Assembly (NCBI GenBank): GCA_964542535.1
Contig: CAZIUE010000017.1
Location: forward strand, 12,816-76,815
DNA length: 64,000 bases
DNA from: Pseudopelobacter sp964542535
GTDB taxonomy: Bacteria > Desulfobacterota > Desulfuromonadia > Geobacterales > Pseudopelobacteraceae
Direction of reading: 5' to 3'
Positions 9,197 to 17,826 of the stretch are shown one piece after another (the first letter of the stretch is position 1; each line of letters begins with the position of its first letter). The position numbers and the translations under genes are program-made. The notes beneath the pieces were generated by a model that was given only the letters and a program-made list of their open reading frames with translations, searched no databases and was not told the DNA's origin.

Positions 9197-9241
9197 CATC
9201 CCCTCCCGGCGACACACCTGGAGTGTGCCCGGGAGGGGATG
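9197..9241 (-). terminator. GC-rich hairpin between pstS and pstC
   Basis: Arms CATCCCCTCCCGG (9197-9209) and CCGGGAGGGGATG (9229-9241) pair fully, with an inner CACAC/GTGTG stem. There is no U-tract on the minus strand, so it is more likely an attenuator or 3'-end stabiliser that keeps the PstS message more abundant than the downstream permease message. Confidence 0.7.
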
Positions 9242-9255
9242 GGAGAAATGACCTT

Positions 9256-10221
9256 CTAGTTCAGGTTCTTGAGCTGGCCGTCCACCAGTTTGGCGGGGAG
9301 CGGGTCGTAGCCGTCCTTGACCACGATCTGCTGTCCTTCCTTGGACAGAACGTACTTCAGGAACTCTTCCGTCACTTTGGGCAGAGGTTTGCCCGGCTGC
9401 TTGGCAACGTAGATGTAGAGCATGCGGCTCAAGGGGTAGTTTCCGTTCAGCACGTTCTGGTAGGTGGCCGCGGAGGCCGGTTGGCCGTCCTTGGCCGAGA
9501 GGGGGACGGCGCGTACGCCGGAGGTGGCGTAGCCGATGCCGGAGTAACCGATGGCGGAGATGTCCTTGGCCACCCCCTCCACCACCGAAGCGGAGCCGGG
9601 TTGTTCCTTGACCGTATTCTTGAAGTCACCCTTCTTGAGGGCGTGTTCCTTGAAATAGCCGTAGGTTCCCGAGGCTGAGTTGCGGCCGTAGAGGCTGATC
9701 GGCTTGCCGGCCAGCTTGCCGGTTACCCCCAGCTGTCCCCAGGTGGTGATTTCGGCGTGACCGCTCTTGCGGGTCTTGGAGAAGATGGCGTCCACCTGGT
9801 CCAGGGAGAGGGACTTGACCGGGTTGTCCTTGTTGACGAAGACCGCCAGGGAGTCCAGGGCCACGCCGATCCTGGTCGGTTTGTAGCCATACTTTTTCTG
9901 GAACGCCTCGATCTCGGTCCCCTTCATCTCCCGGGACATGGGGCCCAGCTGGGCGGTACCGGCGGTCAGGGCCGGCGGAGCGGTGCTGGAGCCTTTTCCC
10001 TCGATCTGCAGGTTGACGTTGGGGTACTTCTTCTTGAACCCCTCGGCCCAGTAGGTCATCAGGTTGTTGAGGGAGTCGGAACCGATGCTGTTCAGGTTGC
10101 CGGCCACGCCGGCAACGGGGCGGTAGCTCTTGATTCCGGGGTCAACGGCGACCTTGCCCGCCTGGGCCGATGTCACCGACAGGGCCAGTAACGCGGCTGT
10201 TGCAACTGCCTTCTTGAACAT
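9256..10221 (-). CDS. pstS: Periplasmic phosphate-binding protein PstS
   Basis: Binds phosphate in the periplasm and delivers it to PstCA. A Sec signal peptide (MFKKAVATAALLALSVTSAQA) is cleaved after about residue 21. Phosphate-contact segments are visible: GSDSLNNL, GKGSSTAPPAL, GPMSREMKG and GRNSASGTYGYF. The start is the ATG at 10221 with AGGAGG six bases upstream; an upstream in-frame start would add an improbable leader before the signal peptide. It is separated from pstC by a strong hairpin and preceded by Pho-box-like repeats. Confidence 0.96.
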   Translation of the reverse strand: MFKKAVATAALLALSVTSAQAGKVAVDPGIKSYRPVAGVAGNLNSIGSDSLNNLMTYWAEGFKKKYPNVNLQIEGKGSSTAPPALTAGTAQLGPMSREMKGTEIEAFQKKYGYKPTRIGVALDSLAVFVNKDNPVKSLSLDQVDAIFSKTRKSGHAEITTWGQLGVTGKLAGKPISLYGRNSASGTYGYFKEHALKKGDFKNTVKEQPGSASVVEGVAKDISAIGYSGIGYATSGVRAVPLSAKDGQPASAATYQNVLNGNYPLSRMLYIYVAKQPGKPLPKVTEEFLKYVLSKEGQQIVVKDGYDPLPAKLVDGQLKNLN

Positions 10222-10275
10222 GCTGTGTCCTCCTTGATGTGTGTGCTGACGTTCGATGGCTGTCACCGTAGCACG

Positions 10276-10297
10276 GTAGTGTTACGGGTGTGTCACG
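10276..10297. promoter_or_regulatory. Pho-box-like tandem 11-mers upstream of pstS
   Basis: GTAGTGTTACG (10276-10286) and GGTGTGTCACG (10287-10297) place TGTTAC and TGTCAC exactly 11 bp apart, the period of PhoB half-sites; another TGTCAC begins at 10261. PhoB is encoded next door. The call rests on spacing and context, not on a scored motif. Confidence 0.5.
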
Positions 10298-10328
10298 GAG
10301 TGGGAAACTGTGTGTGAAAACTCGATCG

Positions 10329-12086
10329 TTACTCTGCGATGCGCAGCGTGAATGAAAAGGTGGAACCCCTGCCCGGCGTGCTCTCCACCGTCAGCTCGCC
10401 GCCGTGGAGTTGGACGATATGTTTGGCGATGGCAAGCCCCAGGCCGGTCCCTCCCTGCTCCCTGCTGCGTCCCCCGTCCACGCGGTAGAAGCGCTCGAAG
10501 ATGCGGGGAAGGTCCCTGGCGGGGATGCCGATTCCGCTGTCCTGCACCGCAATCCTGAGGAAGCCGTCCCGCTGCTCGGCAAAGAGACGGATTGTGCCGC
10601 CTTCTGGGGTATATTTGACGGCATTGTCGATCAGGTTCACCAGCACCTGCTCCAGTCGGCCCTGGTCCACCAGGACACGGGGGAGGGGAGCCGCGATGTC
10701 GTTACACAGGGCGATCCCCTTTTCCGCCGCCCGCGGGGCGAGCAGAGTACAGGATTTTGCCGCTGTTGGGCCGATGTCCATGGGATTAAGCTCCAGGGCT
10801 GTGTTCCTGGCCTCCAGGCAGGAAAGGGTCAGAATATCGTTGATCAGCATGGTCAACCGTTCGGCATGCCTGCGGATGATCTCCACGAACCGGGTGGCGT
10901 GCTCCGGTTCCGAGGTCAGCATGCCGTCCTGGGTGAGGGTCTCGGCGTACCCCTTGATGACCGAGACCGGGGTGCGCAGCTCGTGGGAGACGTTGGCCAC
11001 GAAGTCGCGGCGCATCTCTTCCACGTACTTCATGTCGCTGATGTCGTGGAACACCGCAACGACTCCCTGGCCGATGCCGTCCATGGCCAGGGACACCCAG
11101 TGGGTCAGCAGCGTGACGTCTCCCGGCTGGATGCGGATCTCCCGGACCAGCTCCCTCCCCGAGACGGTCAGGTCGTGGAAGGCCTCCTGCAGGTCGGGAT
11201 TACGTGAGACTTCGATCAGCCGCTTACCCTCCACCTCTCCGGTCAGGGCAAACATCTTCCTGAAGCTGGGGTTGACCAGGGTGATCAGACCGTCGGCGCT
11301 GGCAACCATGACCCCCTCGCCCATGCCGCGGAGGATCGCGTCCAGTCGTGCCTTCTCCTCGGCCAGACCGCGCATCTGGGAGTCGATCCGCTCGGCCATG
11401 TCGTTCAGAACCGTTGCCAGCGCGCCGATTTCGTCCCGGGAGTAGGCCGGGATGCGGAGCTGCTCACCACCCCTGCCGATGCGGGCTGCTATCTCCGCCA
11501 TCTGGCGCAGCGGCCGGGCGGTGATCCGGGAGAGGAAGAGGCTGAAGAGCAGGGCGGCCAGCAACGCCGCACCCACGGCGCCGGCAGTCATGCGGTGCAG
11601 TGCCGTCGTGGCGTCGGACAGATGCTCCAGGGGGAGGGCCAGCCTGACGATGCCGCTGTGGCCGGCGCTCCGGTAGGGGAGGGCCGTGTAGAGCATGTGG
11701 GTCTTGAGGGTTTCCGAATAACGCAGGGAGCTGCCAATGCTCCCCTTAAGGGCCTGCACCACTTCCGGACGGTTCAGGTGGCTCTCCAGGTGGGAGAGTT
11801 CACCCCGCTGCACGTCCGAATCACCCGTTACCAGGCCGGTGCGATCGATCAGGGTGACGCGCGCCTTGATGGCCGATCCGATCCGCTCGGCCAGCTGCTG
11901 GGGCGGCATGTGGTCTCCCTCCTGTTCGGCCAGAAGAGTGGCAAGTCTGGTCTGGCTGATCAGGTTTTCGCGGCTTTCGTCCAGGAAGTAGGTCTGGGCG
12001 CCATGGTCGAAGCTCAGGAAATAAATCCCCGAGAGCAGCAGGATCAGCGCCAGGTAGGAGAGCATCAATTTCCAGCGGAACTTCAT
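10329..12086 (-). CDS. phoR: Phosphate-regulon sensor histidine kinase PhoR
   Basis: Membrane kinase that phosphorylates PhoB at low phosphate. Domain order: membrane segment 8-28, a periplasmic region of about 130 residues, a second membrane segment near 165-185, HAMP (about 188-240), PAS (about 250-350), a HisKA domain with FVANVSHELRTPVSV (His near 367) and an HATPase domain with N-box LIDNAVKYTPEGG and G-boxes DSGIGIP and GGTGLGLAIAKHI. The 585-residue length exceeds E. coli PhoR (431) because of the periplasmic sensor part. It begins 3 bp after the phoB stop, and pstS follows on the same strand. Confidence 0.93.
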   Translation of the reverse strand: MKFRWKLMLSYLALILLLSGIYFLSFDHGAQTYFLDESRENLISQTRLATLLAEQEGDHMPPQQLAERIGSAIKARVTLIDRTGLVTGDSDVQRGELSHLESHLNRPEVVQALKGSIGSSLRYSETLKTHMLYTALPYRSAGHSGIVRLALPLEHLSDATTALHRMTAGAVGAALLAALLFSLFLSRITARPLRQMAEIAARIGRGGEQLRIPAYSRDEIGALATVLNDMAERIDSQMRGLAEEKARLDAILRGMGEGVMVASADGLITLVNPSFRKMFALTGEVEGKRLIEVSRNPDLQEAFHDLTVSGRELVREIRIQPGDVTLLTHWVSLAMDGIGQGVVAVFHDISDMKYVEEMRRDFVANVSHELRTPVSVIKGYAETLTQDGMLTSEPEHATRFVEIIRRHAERLTMLINDILTLSCLEARNTALELNPMDIGPTAAKSCTLLAPRAAEKGIALCNDIAAPLPRVLVDQGRLEQVLVNLIDNAVKYTPEGGTIRLFAEQRDGFLRIAVQDSGIGIPARDLPRIFERFYRVDGGRSREQGGTGLGLAIAKHIVQLHGGELTVESTPGRGSTFSFTLRIAE

Positions 12087-12089
12087 GGG

Positions 12090-12776
12090 CTAGGTCTCCT
12101 CGATCTTGTAGCCGAATCCCCGGACGGTCTTGATCTGTTCCCCCGGAAGACCGAGCTTGCCCCGCAACCGGGTGATGTGCGTGTCTACGGTGCGCGTGTC
12201 GCCCACATCATGGTAGCTCCACACGTCCTGCAGCAACTGGTCCCGGCTGATGACCCGGCCGCGGCGCTCCACCAGGTAGAGAAGCAGTTTGAATTCCGTG
12301 GAAGTCAGGTCTGTTTCCCGGTCGGCGCTGATCACCCGGTGGCGCTCCCGGTCGATGACGATGCCTCCCAGGTTCAGCAGGGGGGACTCCGTCACCGGAT
12401 CTCCACCGCAGCGCCTGAGAATCGCCTTGACCCGCAGGGAGAGCTCGCGCATGGAGAAGGGCTTGACGATGTAGTCGTCGGCCCCCACCTCGAAACCGAC
12501 CACACGATCGATCTCGTCCCCCTTGGCGGTGACCATGAGCACCGGTATGCGGCTGGTGGCCTGGTCCTTGCGCAGTGTCTTGCAGATCTCGGTGCCCAGC
12601 ATGCCGGGGAGCATCAGATCAAGGATGATCAGGTCCGGTTGGCCGCTCCGGGCCGCCTCGAGCCCGGCAATGCCGTCAAAGGCGCAGCGGGGGGCAAACC
12701 CTTCCTTCTCCAGATTGAAGGCCAGCAGTTCGGCAAGGTCCCGTTCGTCTTCGATGATCAGGATCCTCTGTTTCAT
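12090..12776 (-). CDS. phoB: Phosphate-regulon response regulator PhoB
   Basis: OmpR-family transcription factor that activates Pho genes when phosphorylated by PhoR. The receiver domain has the acidic pair (IEDERD), the phospho-acceptor Asp in LIILDLMLPG, Thr in VLMVTAKG and Lys in IVKPFSM. The winged helix spans about 130-228, with SRDQLLQDVW and the C-terminal RTVDTHITRLRGKLG recognition region. The 228-residue length is standard. GAGGAAC precedes the ATG. It is the first gene of phoB-phoR on the minus strand. Confidence 0.96.
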   Translation of the reverse strand: MKQRILIIEDERDLAELLAFNLEKEGFAPRCAFDGIAGLEAARSGQPDLIILDLMLPGMLGTEICKTLRKDQATSRIPVLMVTAKGDEIDRVVGFEVGADDYIVKPFSMRELSLRVKAILRRCGGDPVTESPLLNLGGIVIDRERHRVISADRETDLTSTEFKLLLYLVERRGRVISRDQLLQDVWSYHDVGDTRTVDTHITRLRGKLGLPGEQIKTVRGFGYKIEET

Positions 12777-13205
12777 GGGCGGTTCCTCGGTGGTCGTGGT
12801 CTCGCACCAGCTCCGCAGGTGCGGTTCGTCCTGGATGCGGCGATTGAAAATGCCCGCTGAGGCTCGGAGGGGCTCTGTTGCGGTTCGCTCCAGCGGATAG
12901 GGTCGAGGTTTCCGGTTTCAGGACGCATCCCGCCGCCGGCGCCGTGCCTTTACGATGAAAGTGGAACCTCTGCCCGTTCCGGCGGTTTTTCGGGCCGGTT
13001 TCATGTCATGGCGTTGTACCATGCAAATGTTACCGTTGTGTGCCGAATTGTAAACGTGTGTGTAGAACTTGGCTGGACCGTTCCCGCATGAACCGGTACG
13101 GCTTGGGGATCTGGTGATGTTTCACACACCTTTTTTGTGACGGCAACCGTATCGTAACAAGCTTGGAGTATAGGTGGGGGCATCAAGGAGAGAAGGAGGT
13201 ACGGT
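12777..13205. promoter_or_regulatory. Divergent promoter region with Pho-box-like half-sites
   Basis: This 429-bp gap separates phoB (minus) from a small zinc-ribbon gene (plus). TGTCAT begins at 13004, TGTACC at 13015 and TGTTAC at 13028, spaced 11 and 13 bp, so autoregulation of phoB by PhoB is plausible. A GTGAC and a CGTAAC half-site near 13137-13158 could serve the plus-strand gene. No other gene was found in the gap. Confidence 0.4.
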
Positions 13206-13388
13206 ATGAAGATCAGGATCGACGAGGACTACTATTGCTGGCACTGCGAATGGTGTGATACCGAGAACCGGGTGCTCTGGATACGGGTGCATGAGGGGCT
13301 GTCCTGTGGCGCCTGCCACAGGAAGACGCTGCTGGGGGGGGAGCTGCTTGCCTCCCAGGAACAGAAAATCTCCGCCGGGCTGTACTGA
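13206..13388 (+). CDS. Small zinc-ribbon-like protein (60 aa)
   Basis: Not recognised as a named family. The sequence has two CxxC knuckles (YYCWHCEWC and LSCGACH) about 22 residues apart, consistent with a single zinc ribbon, and the protein is short and hydrophilic. A strong ribosome site, GAAGGAGG, lies just before the ATG at 13206. It has its own terminator and a promoter region shared with phoB, so it may be a phosphate-responsive single-gene unit; that link is only positional. Confidence 0.75.
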   Translation: MKIRIDEDYYCWHCEWCDTENRVLWIRVHEGLSCGACHRKTLLGGELLASQEQKISAGLY

Positions 13389-13414
13389 ACGGAAATTGCG
13401 GGCCGGAAAAAACC

Positions 13415-13452
13415 GGGCGCCCCGGTCTCTATGACCGGCGGCGCCCTTTTTT
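13415..13452 (+). terminator. Rho-independent terminator after the small zinc-ribbon gene
   Basis: GGGCGCC-CCGGTC (13415-13427) pairs with GACCGG-GGCGCCC (13433-13446) around the loop TCTAT, followed by TTTTTT. A-run AAAAAA upstream allows it to act on the convergent minus-strand gene as well. Confidence 0.9.
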
Positions 13453-13467
13453 ATTCCTGTGCTGCCG

Positions 13468-13950
13468 CTACTTCCCGCAGCATTTCTTGTATTTCAGGCC
13501 GCTTCCACATGGGCAGGGATCGTTACGGCCGATCTTGTTCACGCTCAGCGGCCTGGGGCGGACCCTGACGCCGTCGGTGAACAGCCAGGCCCCGTCCCTG
13601 CGCTCGAACAGGGCGTTTTCATGGTGGTCGTGGAGCCCTTCCCGGTCACGGTAATGGGCAATGAACTCCACCTGGCCGGTCGTGTCGTCCGGTCCCCCCT
13701 GCTGGGTACCGAGGATTTCCAATCCCAGCCATTCGCTTCGTGCGGCCCACTCACGGGTCCCGTCGTGATCGTACCCCGTGCGATGGTTCGGGTGGGTGCT
13801 GTTGAAGATGAAATCGACCTCTACCTTGACATGGGCGCTGTAGCGCGCCCTCATGAGCTCTTCAGCCGTGTGGGCCGATCGTGAGCCGTTGATGATCGGC
13901 TGGCAGCACTGTTCGTAGGGCGTGCCGCTTCCGCAGGGACAACTGTTCAT
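13468..13950 (-). CDS. YchJ-family SEC-C motif protein
   Basis: A 160-residue protein with a SEC-C zinc motif at each end: CPCGSGTPYEQCC at residues 4-16 and CPCGSGLKYKKCC at the C-terminus. Between them lies the NTF2-like YchJ core (RARYSAHVKVEVDFIFNSTHP, VEFIAHYRD). Function is unknown; SEC-C motifs bind zinc and in SecA contact SecB and ribosomes. The start is the ATG at 13950 after GAGGAG; the reading frame stays open upstream only because it runs into a decayed neighbour. Confidence 0.88.
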   Translation of the reverse strand: MNSCPCGSGTPYEQCCQPIINGSRSAHTAEELMRARYSAHVKVEVDFIFNSTHPNHRTGYDHDGTREWAARSEWLGLEILGTQQGGPDDTTGQVEFIAHYRDREGLHDHHENALFERRDGAWLFTDGVRVRPRPLSVNKIGRNDPCPCGSGLKYKKCCGK

Positions 13951-14059
13951 GTCTGCTTCTCCTCTTTGGGGGTTCTCCTGGTGGCATGGGCTACTGCCGT
14001 TACATGCTCTTTTACGGTTTGTCAAATATTTTATGATGTTTGTAGCCCAGAGAGATCGA

Positions 14060-14562
14060 TCCGGGTGGGGACCTGGCCGGGGAGCAATGTGAGCGTGTTC
14101 CGCCAGTGATCGCCAGTGATGGAAGAGTTCCAGGAGGTACAGGATGGTTTCGATGGCGATCACGAAGCAGATTGATAGCAAGGAATAGCAAGGAAGGCCG
14201 GGTCGCGGCGGGGCATGACGGCGCAGTCGTTGGCGATGGCCGTTTCCCGCTCCGGATCGATGACCAGCCGGTACTCTTCGTGAACGGGAGGGCGGACGTG
14301 GTGCCTGACCTGTTCGACGCGGTTCTGGAGGTTGGCCAGGAAGCGGAAGATCTAGTCGGCGGAACAGTTCAGTGAATACGGCGCCGCCGAAGCAGTAGAG
14401 GTAGACCTGTTGCCTGTCGTCCGCCAGAGGGGGCGCGAAACCGATCGGGTTGAGCTTAATCGGCTCCTTCCAGCAGAGCCTGCGGCTCATACCCTGCTTC
14501 TGGACCAGGCTGTTCAGAGCCAGTTCACCGTCAAAGGCGTATGCATTGAACAGGAATTCCAT
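14060..14562 (-). pseudogene. Decayed DUF155 (RMD1/YagE-type) gene
   Basis: A good ribosome site (GGAGG) precedes ATG 14562, and the first 65 residues match the DUF155 start (AYAFDGELALNSL, WKEPIKLNP, DRQQVYLYCFGGAVF). Near 14352 the match jumps frame (FRFLANLQNRVEQVR to RDPAFLAI), and near 14180 it jumps back to a short hydrophobic C-terminal helix (VIAIETILYLLELFHHW). The middle of the family, roughly 90 residues, is missing at a direct repeat of TTCCTTGCTA. Two frame changes plus a deletion make it non-functional as a full protein. The 3' boundary is approximate. Confidence 0.75.
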
Positions 14563-14645
14563 AGCCGTGCCTCCATCCGCATGCACCTGGACGTCACGCA
14601 GCCGTTTGTGACAAGTGTAACAGGTGAGTCCGGATTCGGCAGACG

Positions 14646-14702
14646 CCATCCGTCGACTGAAGTTGCGGCAGAGCCTACGTACGGGTAGACTGTGACGGAT
14701 GG
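14646..14702. repeat. Short inverted repeat between the DUF155 remnant and the lipid kinase
   Basis: CCATCCGTC (14646-14654) and GACGGATGG (14694-14702) face each other across 39 bp in a divergent intergenic region. A 14-mer, TCCGGATTCGGCAG, just upstream (14629-14642) also occurs at 6667-6680 beside the pstA-pstC repeat. Confidence 0.5.
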
Positions 14703-14754
14703 TGAAGCGGCACTCCGGTTTCGAGGCCGACGTTCATGGAGGTGTACCCCCGAA

Positions 14755-15621
14755 ATGCGATCCTTTCTCTTCGTCAACCCCCGTTCCGGGAGCTACGCTC
14801 CGGGCCGGGTCACCAGAATCCTCTCGCGTTTGTCTGAAGCAGGAATCCGGCCTACGCTCATGGAGGTGACTACGCCGGTTGAGGTGCGTTCCCGCTGTCG
14901 CGCGATTGCCGCTGAAGACGCCGCCGCTCTGGTGATCGTCGCCGCCGGTGACGGGACCATCAATGCGGTGGTGAACTCCCTGAAACCCGCATCGGCGACA
15001 CTGGCCATCCTTCCCCTGGGTACCTCCAATGTATTGGCCCGGGAGATCGGCATTCGTTCCCTGGAGGATGGGGTGGAACGGATCATCACCGCCCGGAGTC
15101 GTCCGTTGCCCCTGGGAGTCATGGAGCTGGGGCCGATCAGCCACCGTTTTCTGCTCATGGCCGGTGTCGGGGTCGACGGAGCGGTTGTCAGGGATGTGCA
15201 TCCCCGGGAGAAGCGGCTGCTCAGGCAGGGTGCCTATGCGCTCTCTGCAATGCGTTACGCCTTTCAGTGGGAAAAAGAGATGATCCAGGTGGTGACGCCC
15301 GAGCGTACGCTTGCCTGCCATGGCGCTGTTGTCTGCACGGCTTCCCGGTATGGCGGAGATTTTGTCCTTGTTCCCGGGGGAGACCTGTTCTCGCCGTTGT
15401 TCACGGTGGTCTGTACCCTTGGCAACCGTCGCAGGGACTATCTGCGCGTGGCTTGGGATCTGTTTTCGGGGAGAACGCAGACCGGCCGGCAGCTGCTGCG
15501 CATAACGGCTAGAGAGGTGGAGATTTTCGGCGTCAAGCCGGTGCAACTGGACGGTGACTTCATCGGCTACAGTCCGGCACGTTTTTCATGCCTGGAAAAT
15601 TTCGCCAGAATCGTTGTCTGA
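14755..15621 (+). CDS. Diacylglycerol-kinase-family lipid kinase (YegS-like)
   Basis: Predicted cytosolic lipid kinase. The N-terminal DAGK catalytic domain shows FVNPRSG (residues 5-11), the nucleotide-binding GDGT (in VAAGDGTINAVVN) and the conserved PLGTSNVLAREIG. The C-terminal YegS-like beta domain includes LMAGVGVDGAVV and the closing LDGDFIGY segment. 288 residues is normal for YegS/BmrU. The ATG at 14755 is preferred because the family starts with a short strand before NPRSG; GGAGG lies 11 bases upstream. The lipid substrate is unknown. Confidence 0.88.
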   Translation: MRSFLFVNPRSGSYAPGRVTRILSRLSEAGIRPTLMEVTTPVEVRSRCRAIAAEDAAALVIVAAGDGTINAVVNSLKPASATLAILPLGTSNVLAREIGIRSLEDGVERIITARSRPLPLGVMELGPISHRFLLMAGVGVDGAVVRDVHPREKRLLRQGAYALSAMRYAFQWEKEMIQVVTPERTLACHGAVVCTASRYGGDFVLVPGGDLFSPLFTVVCTLGNRRRDYLRVAWDLFSGRTQTGRQLLRITAREVEIFGVKPVQLDGDFIGYSPARFSCLENFARIVV

Positions 15622-15997
15622 TGATGTGGTTTCCGGTTCCTGTGTGACGGTGATCACCGCGTGTCGTGCCCTGCATCCCCGCTGCTGCTCATCCTCTGCG
15701 TTTTTTTCGTATTGCGCTGTAGTTGCTTGACATTGCTACTTCTTTTGGTTAAGGATCTATTATTCTTTGTGCGGTTTTGGTGCACAGCGCCGGCTTCGAG
15801 AGCACTTGAACCATGGATAATCTGGCACCGTTACGGCGGCCCCACGTTTTGCCCGCGGCAGGGAGGGAAGGGGGGGCGCCGACGGCTGTGCAGAGGTTTT
15901 TATCAGGTTTCCCGATTCGTCCCGGCCGGGTTGCCGTGTATGCCGGTGCAGGTGGATATTCTCGGCACACTTCATTTTCATGCAAAGGGGAGAGACC
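15622..15997. other. Intergenic region before the chemoreceptor gene
   Basis: A 376-bp non-coding stretch. It contains a TTGACA at 15727-15732, but no hexamer at a standard 16-18 bp spacing fits well; the AT-rich TATTAT at 15758 is too far. No flagellar sigma-28 pattern, RNA gene or repeat was seen. It probably carries the promoter of the chemoreceptor gene, which cannot be placed from sequence alone. Confidence 0.4.
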
Positions 15998-17620
15998 ATG
16001 TTTAACAACCTGAATGTAGGTGCAAAGCTGCTGGCTGCCTTCGTGTTGGTGGCGGTGATCAGTGGTGTGGTGGGCATCATCGGTATCACCCGCAACCGCC
16101 AGATCGCCGAAGCCGACAGGATGATGTACGAGAAACTAGCCGTTCCCCTGGGGGACCTGGCGGTGATAGCCGAATCGTTCCAGCGCGTGCGTATCAACCT
16201 GCGCGACGTGGTCAGCGCCACCAACGAAACGGAGCGTCGCGAGGCACTCAATACGATTCAGAAGCTGAGGGACACTATTGCGCCCCATCTGGAAAGCTAT
16301 GAGAAGAGCATGTCCAACGATGAACAGCGCAGATTGTTCGAGCAGTTCAAGGAAGCCCGAAAAACCTATGTGGGACATATCGCTACGATCATCAGGCTGG
16401 ACACTGAAAATCGCGAGGCAGAGGCGCTGGCCCTTATGCATGGCCAGGCTAAGCAGGCTGCTCTGCGCTACCAGGAACTGAGTGAAAAATTGATAAAAAA
16501 CATGGAGCAACAGGGCAAGCTGATTCTGCAACAGAACGAGAATACGGCCGGCAATGCCTTTCTTCTGATGGTCTGTTTCGTGGCTGCCAACATTATCATC
16601 GCTGTTGTGCTCGGCCTGTATATCTCCCGGATGATCACGGCGCCACTCAACGAAGCTGTCCGGGTTGCCACGGCAATCGGAGCGGGAGATCTGAACGTGG
16701 ATGTCCGGGTGACCTCGGGTGACGAGACCGGAAGACTCATGCAGGCCCTGAGAACCATGGTCGATAACCTGCGCAACATCATCAACCAGGTATCGGCTAC
16801 CTCGTCCCAGGTAGCTGCGGCTTCCAGCCAACTGCACGCCACCGCTGAGCGCATTGCCACCGGGGCCGAAGAGGTGGTTGCCCAGGCCAGTACCGTTGCC
16901 ACGGCCGGGGAGGAAATGTCGGCCACATCGGGCGACATTGCCCAGAACTGCCAGATGGCAGCCGAGGGAGCGCAGCGCGCTTCCGCATCGGCCCAGAATG
17001 GTGCCGAGGTAGTGGAGAAGACCGTGGCGGTAATGGGACAGATCGCCGCCAAGGTTCAGGAGTCGGCCAGAACCGTGGAGAGCCTGGGAACGCGCAGCGA
17101 CCAGATCGGCGCCATCATCGGCACCATCGAGGACATCGCCGATCAGACCAACCTGCTGGCGCTGAACGCCGCCATAGAGGCGGCCCGTGCCGGGGAGCAG
17201 GGAAGGGGGTTCGCGGTGGTGGCGGACGAAGTGCGCGCCCTGGCGGAGCGCACTACCCGTGCCACCCGGGAAATCGGTGAGATGATCAAGGCTATCCAGG
17301 GAGAGACCAAGGATGCGGTTGCCGCCATGGAACAGGGGGTGGGACAGGTGGAGGCCGGCACCGTCGAGGCCAGCCGCTCCGGTGATGCGCTGCGGGATAT
17401 CCTGGAGCAGGTAAACAGCGTGGCCATGCAGGTCAGCCAGATCGCCACCGCAGCCGAGGAACAGACCGCCACAACCGGCGAGATTGCCAGCAACATGCAG
17501 CAGATCACCGAGGTGGTGCAGCAGACGTCACACGGAGCCCAGGAGTCGGCAACCGCGGCGGCACAGCTGAGCACCAACGCCGAAGAACTGCAACGGCTGG
17601 TGCAGCAGTTCCGGCTCTGA
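15998..17620 (+). CDS. Methyl-accepting chemotaxis protein with four-helix-bundle sensor
   Basis: Inner-membrane chemoreceptor of 540 residues. Membrane segment 1 (about 9-31) is followed by a roughly 150-residue periplasmic 4HB_MCP-type helical sensor, membrane segment 2 (about 190-210), a HAMP domain (about 212-265) and a long cytoplasmic coiled coil. The kinase-contact tip is the conserved NLLALNAAIEAARAGEQG, continuing GFAVVADEVRALAE. The start is ATG 15998 with AAGGGGAG upstream. There is no C-terminal methylesterase-docking pentapeptide. The ligand is unknown. A shared terminator hairpin lies downstream. Confidence 0.95.
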   Translation: MFNNLNVGAKLLAAFVLVAVISGVVGIIGITRNRQIAEADRMMYEKLAVPLGDLAVIAESFQRVRINLRDVVSATNETERREALNTIQKLRDTIAPHLESYEKSMSNDEQRRLFEQFKEARKTYVGHIATIIRLDTENREAEALALMHGQAKQAALRYQELSEKLIKNMEQQGKLILQQNENTAGNAFLLMVCFVAANIIIAVVLGLYISRMITAPLNEAVRVATAIGAGDLNVDVRVTSGDETGRLMQALRTMVDNLRNIINQVSATSSQVAAASSQLHATAERIATGAEEVVAQASTVATAGEEMSATSGDIAQNCQMAAEGAQRASASAQNGAEVVEKTVAVMGQIAAKVQESARTVESLGTRSDQIGAIIGTIEDIADQTNLLALNAAIEAARAGEQGRGFAVVADEVRALAERTTRATREIGEMIKAIQGETKDAVAAMEQGVGQVEAGTVEASRSGDALRDILEQVNSVAMQVSQIATAAEEQTATTGEIASNMQQITEVVQQTSHGAQESATAAAQLSTNAEELQRLVQQFRL

Positions 17621-17793
17621 TGATTGCCGTGCGGATGCGGCCCGTGCGGCATCCGCACGGTTTCGGCCGTCGGATTCGGGTTGGGGTATGAGACAAACGG
17701 TCCGGCACTGGGGGCTGCTGAGTAGCTCCCCCAGGGGGGACGAAGCTCATCCCCGTTTGTGGCCGGCCGACACGATGGTTGGGGGGAAAAGGA

Positions 17794-17826
17794 GGGGCAG
17801 GCTCCCGGGAGGGGGCCTGCCCCTTT
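17794..17826. terminator. Hairpin between convergent chemoreceptor and roadblock genes
   Basis: GGGGCAGG (17794-17801) pairs with CCTGCCCC (17816-17823), followed by TTT on the plus strand and TCCTTTTCCC on the minus strand. It sits at the stop codon of the minus-strand roadblock gene and can close both converging transcripts. Confidence 0.75.

Noticed and set aside
13951..14649. N-terminal extension of the YchJ-family gene
   Set aside because: The frame stays open through the DUF155 remnant by chance; the real start at 13950 has a ribosome site and matches the family start.
15727..15763. TTGACA with TATTAT as promoter of the chemoreceptor gene
   Set aside because: The 25-bp spacing is too long for sigma-70 and no alternative -10 fits.
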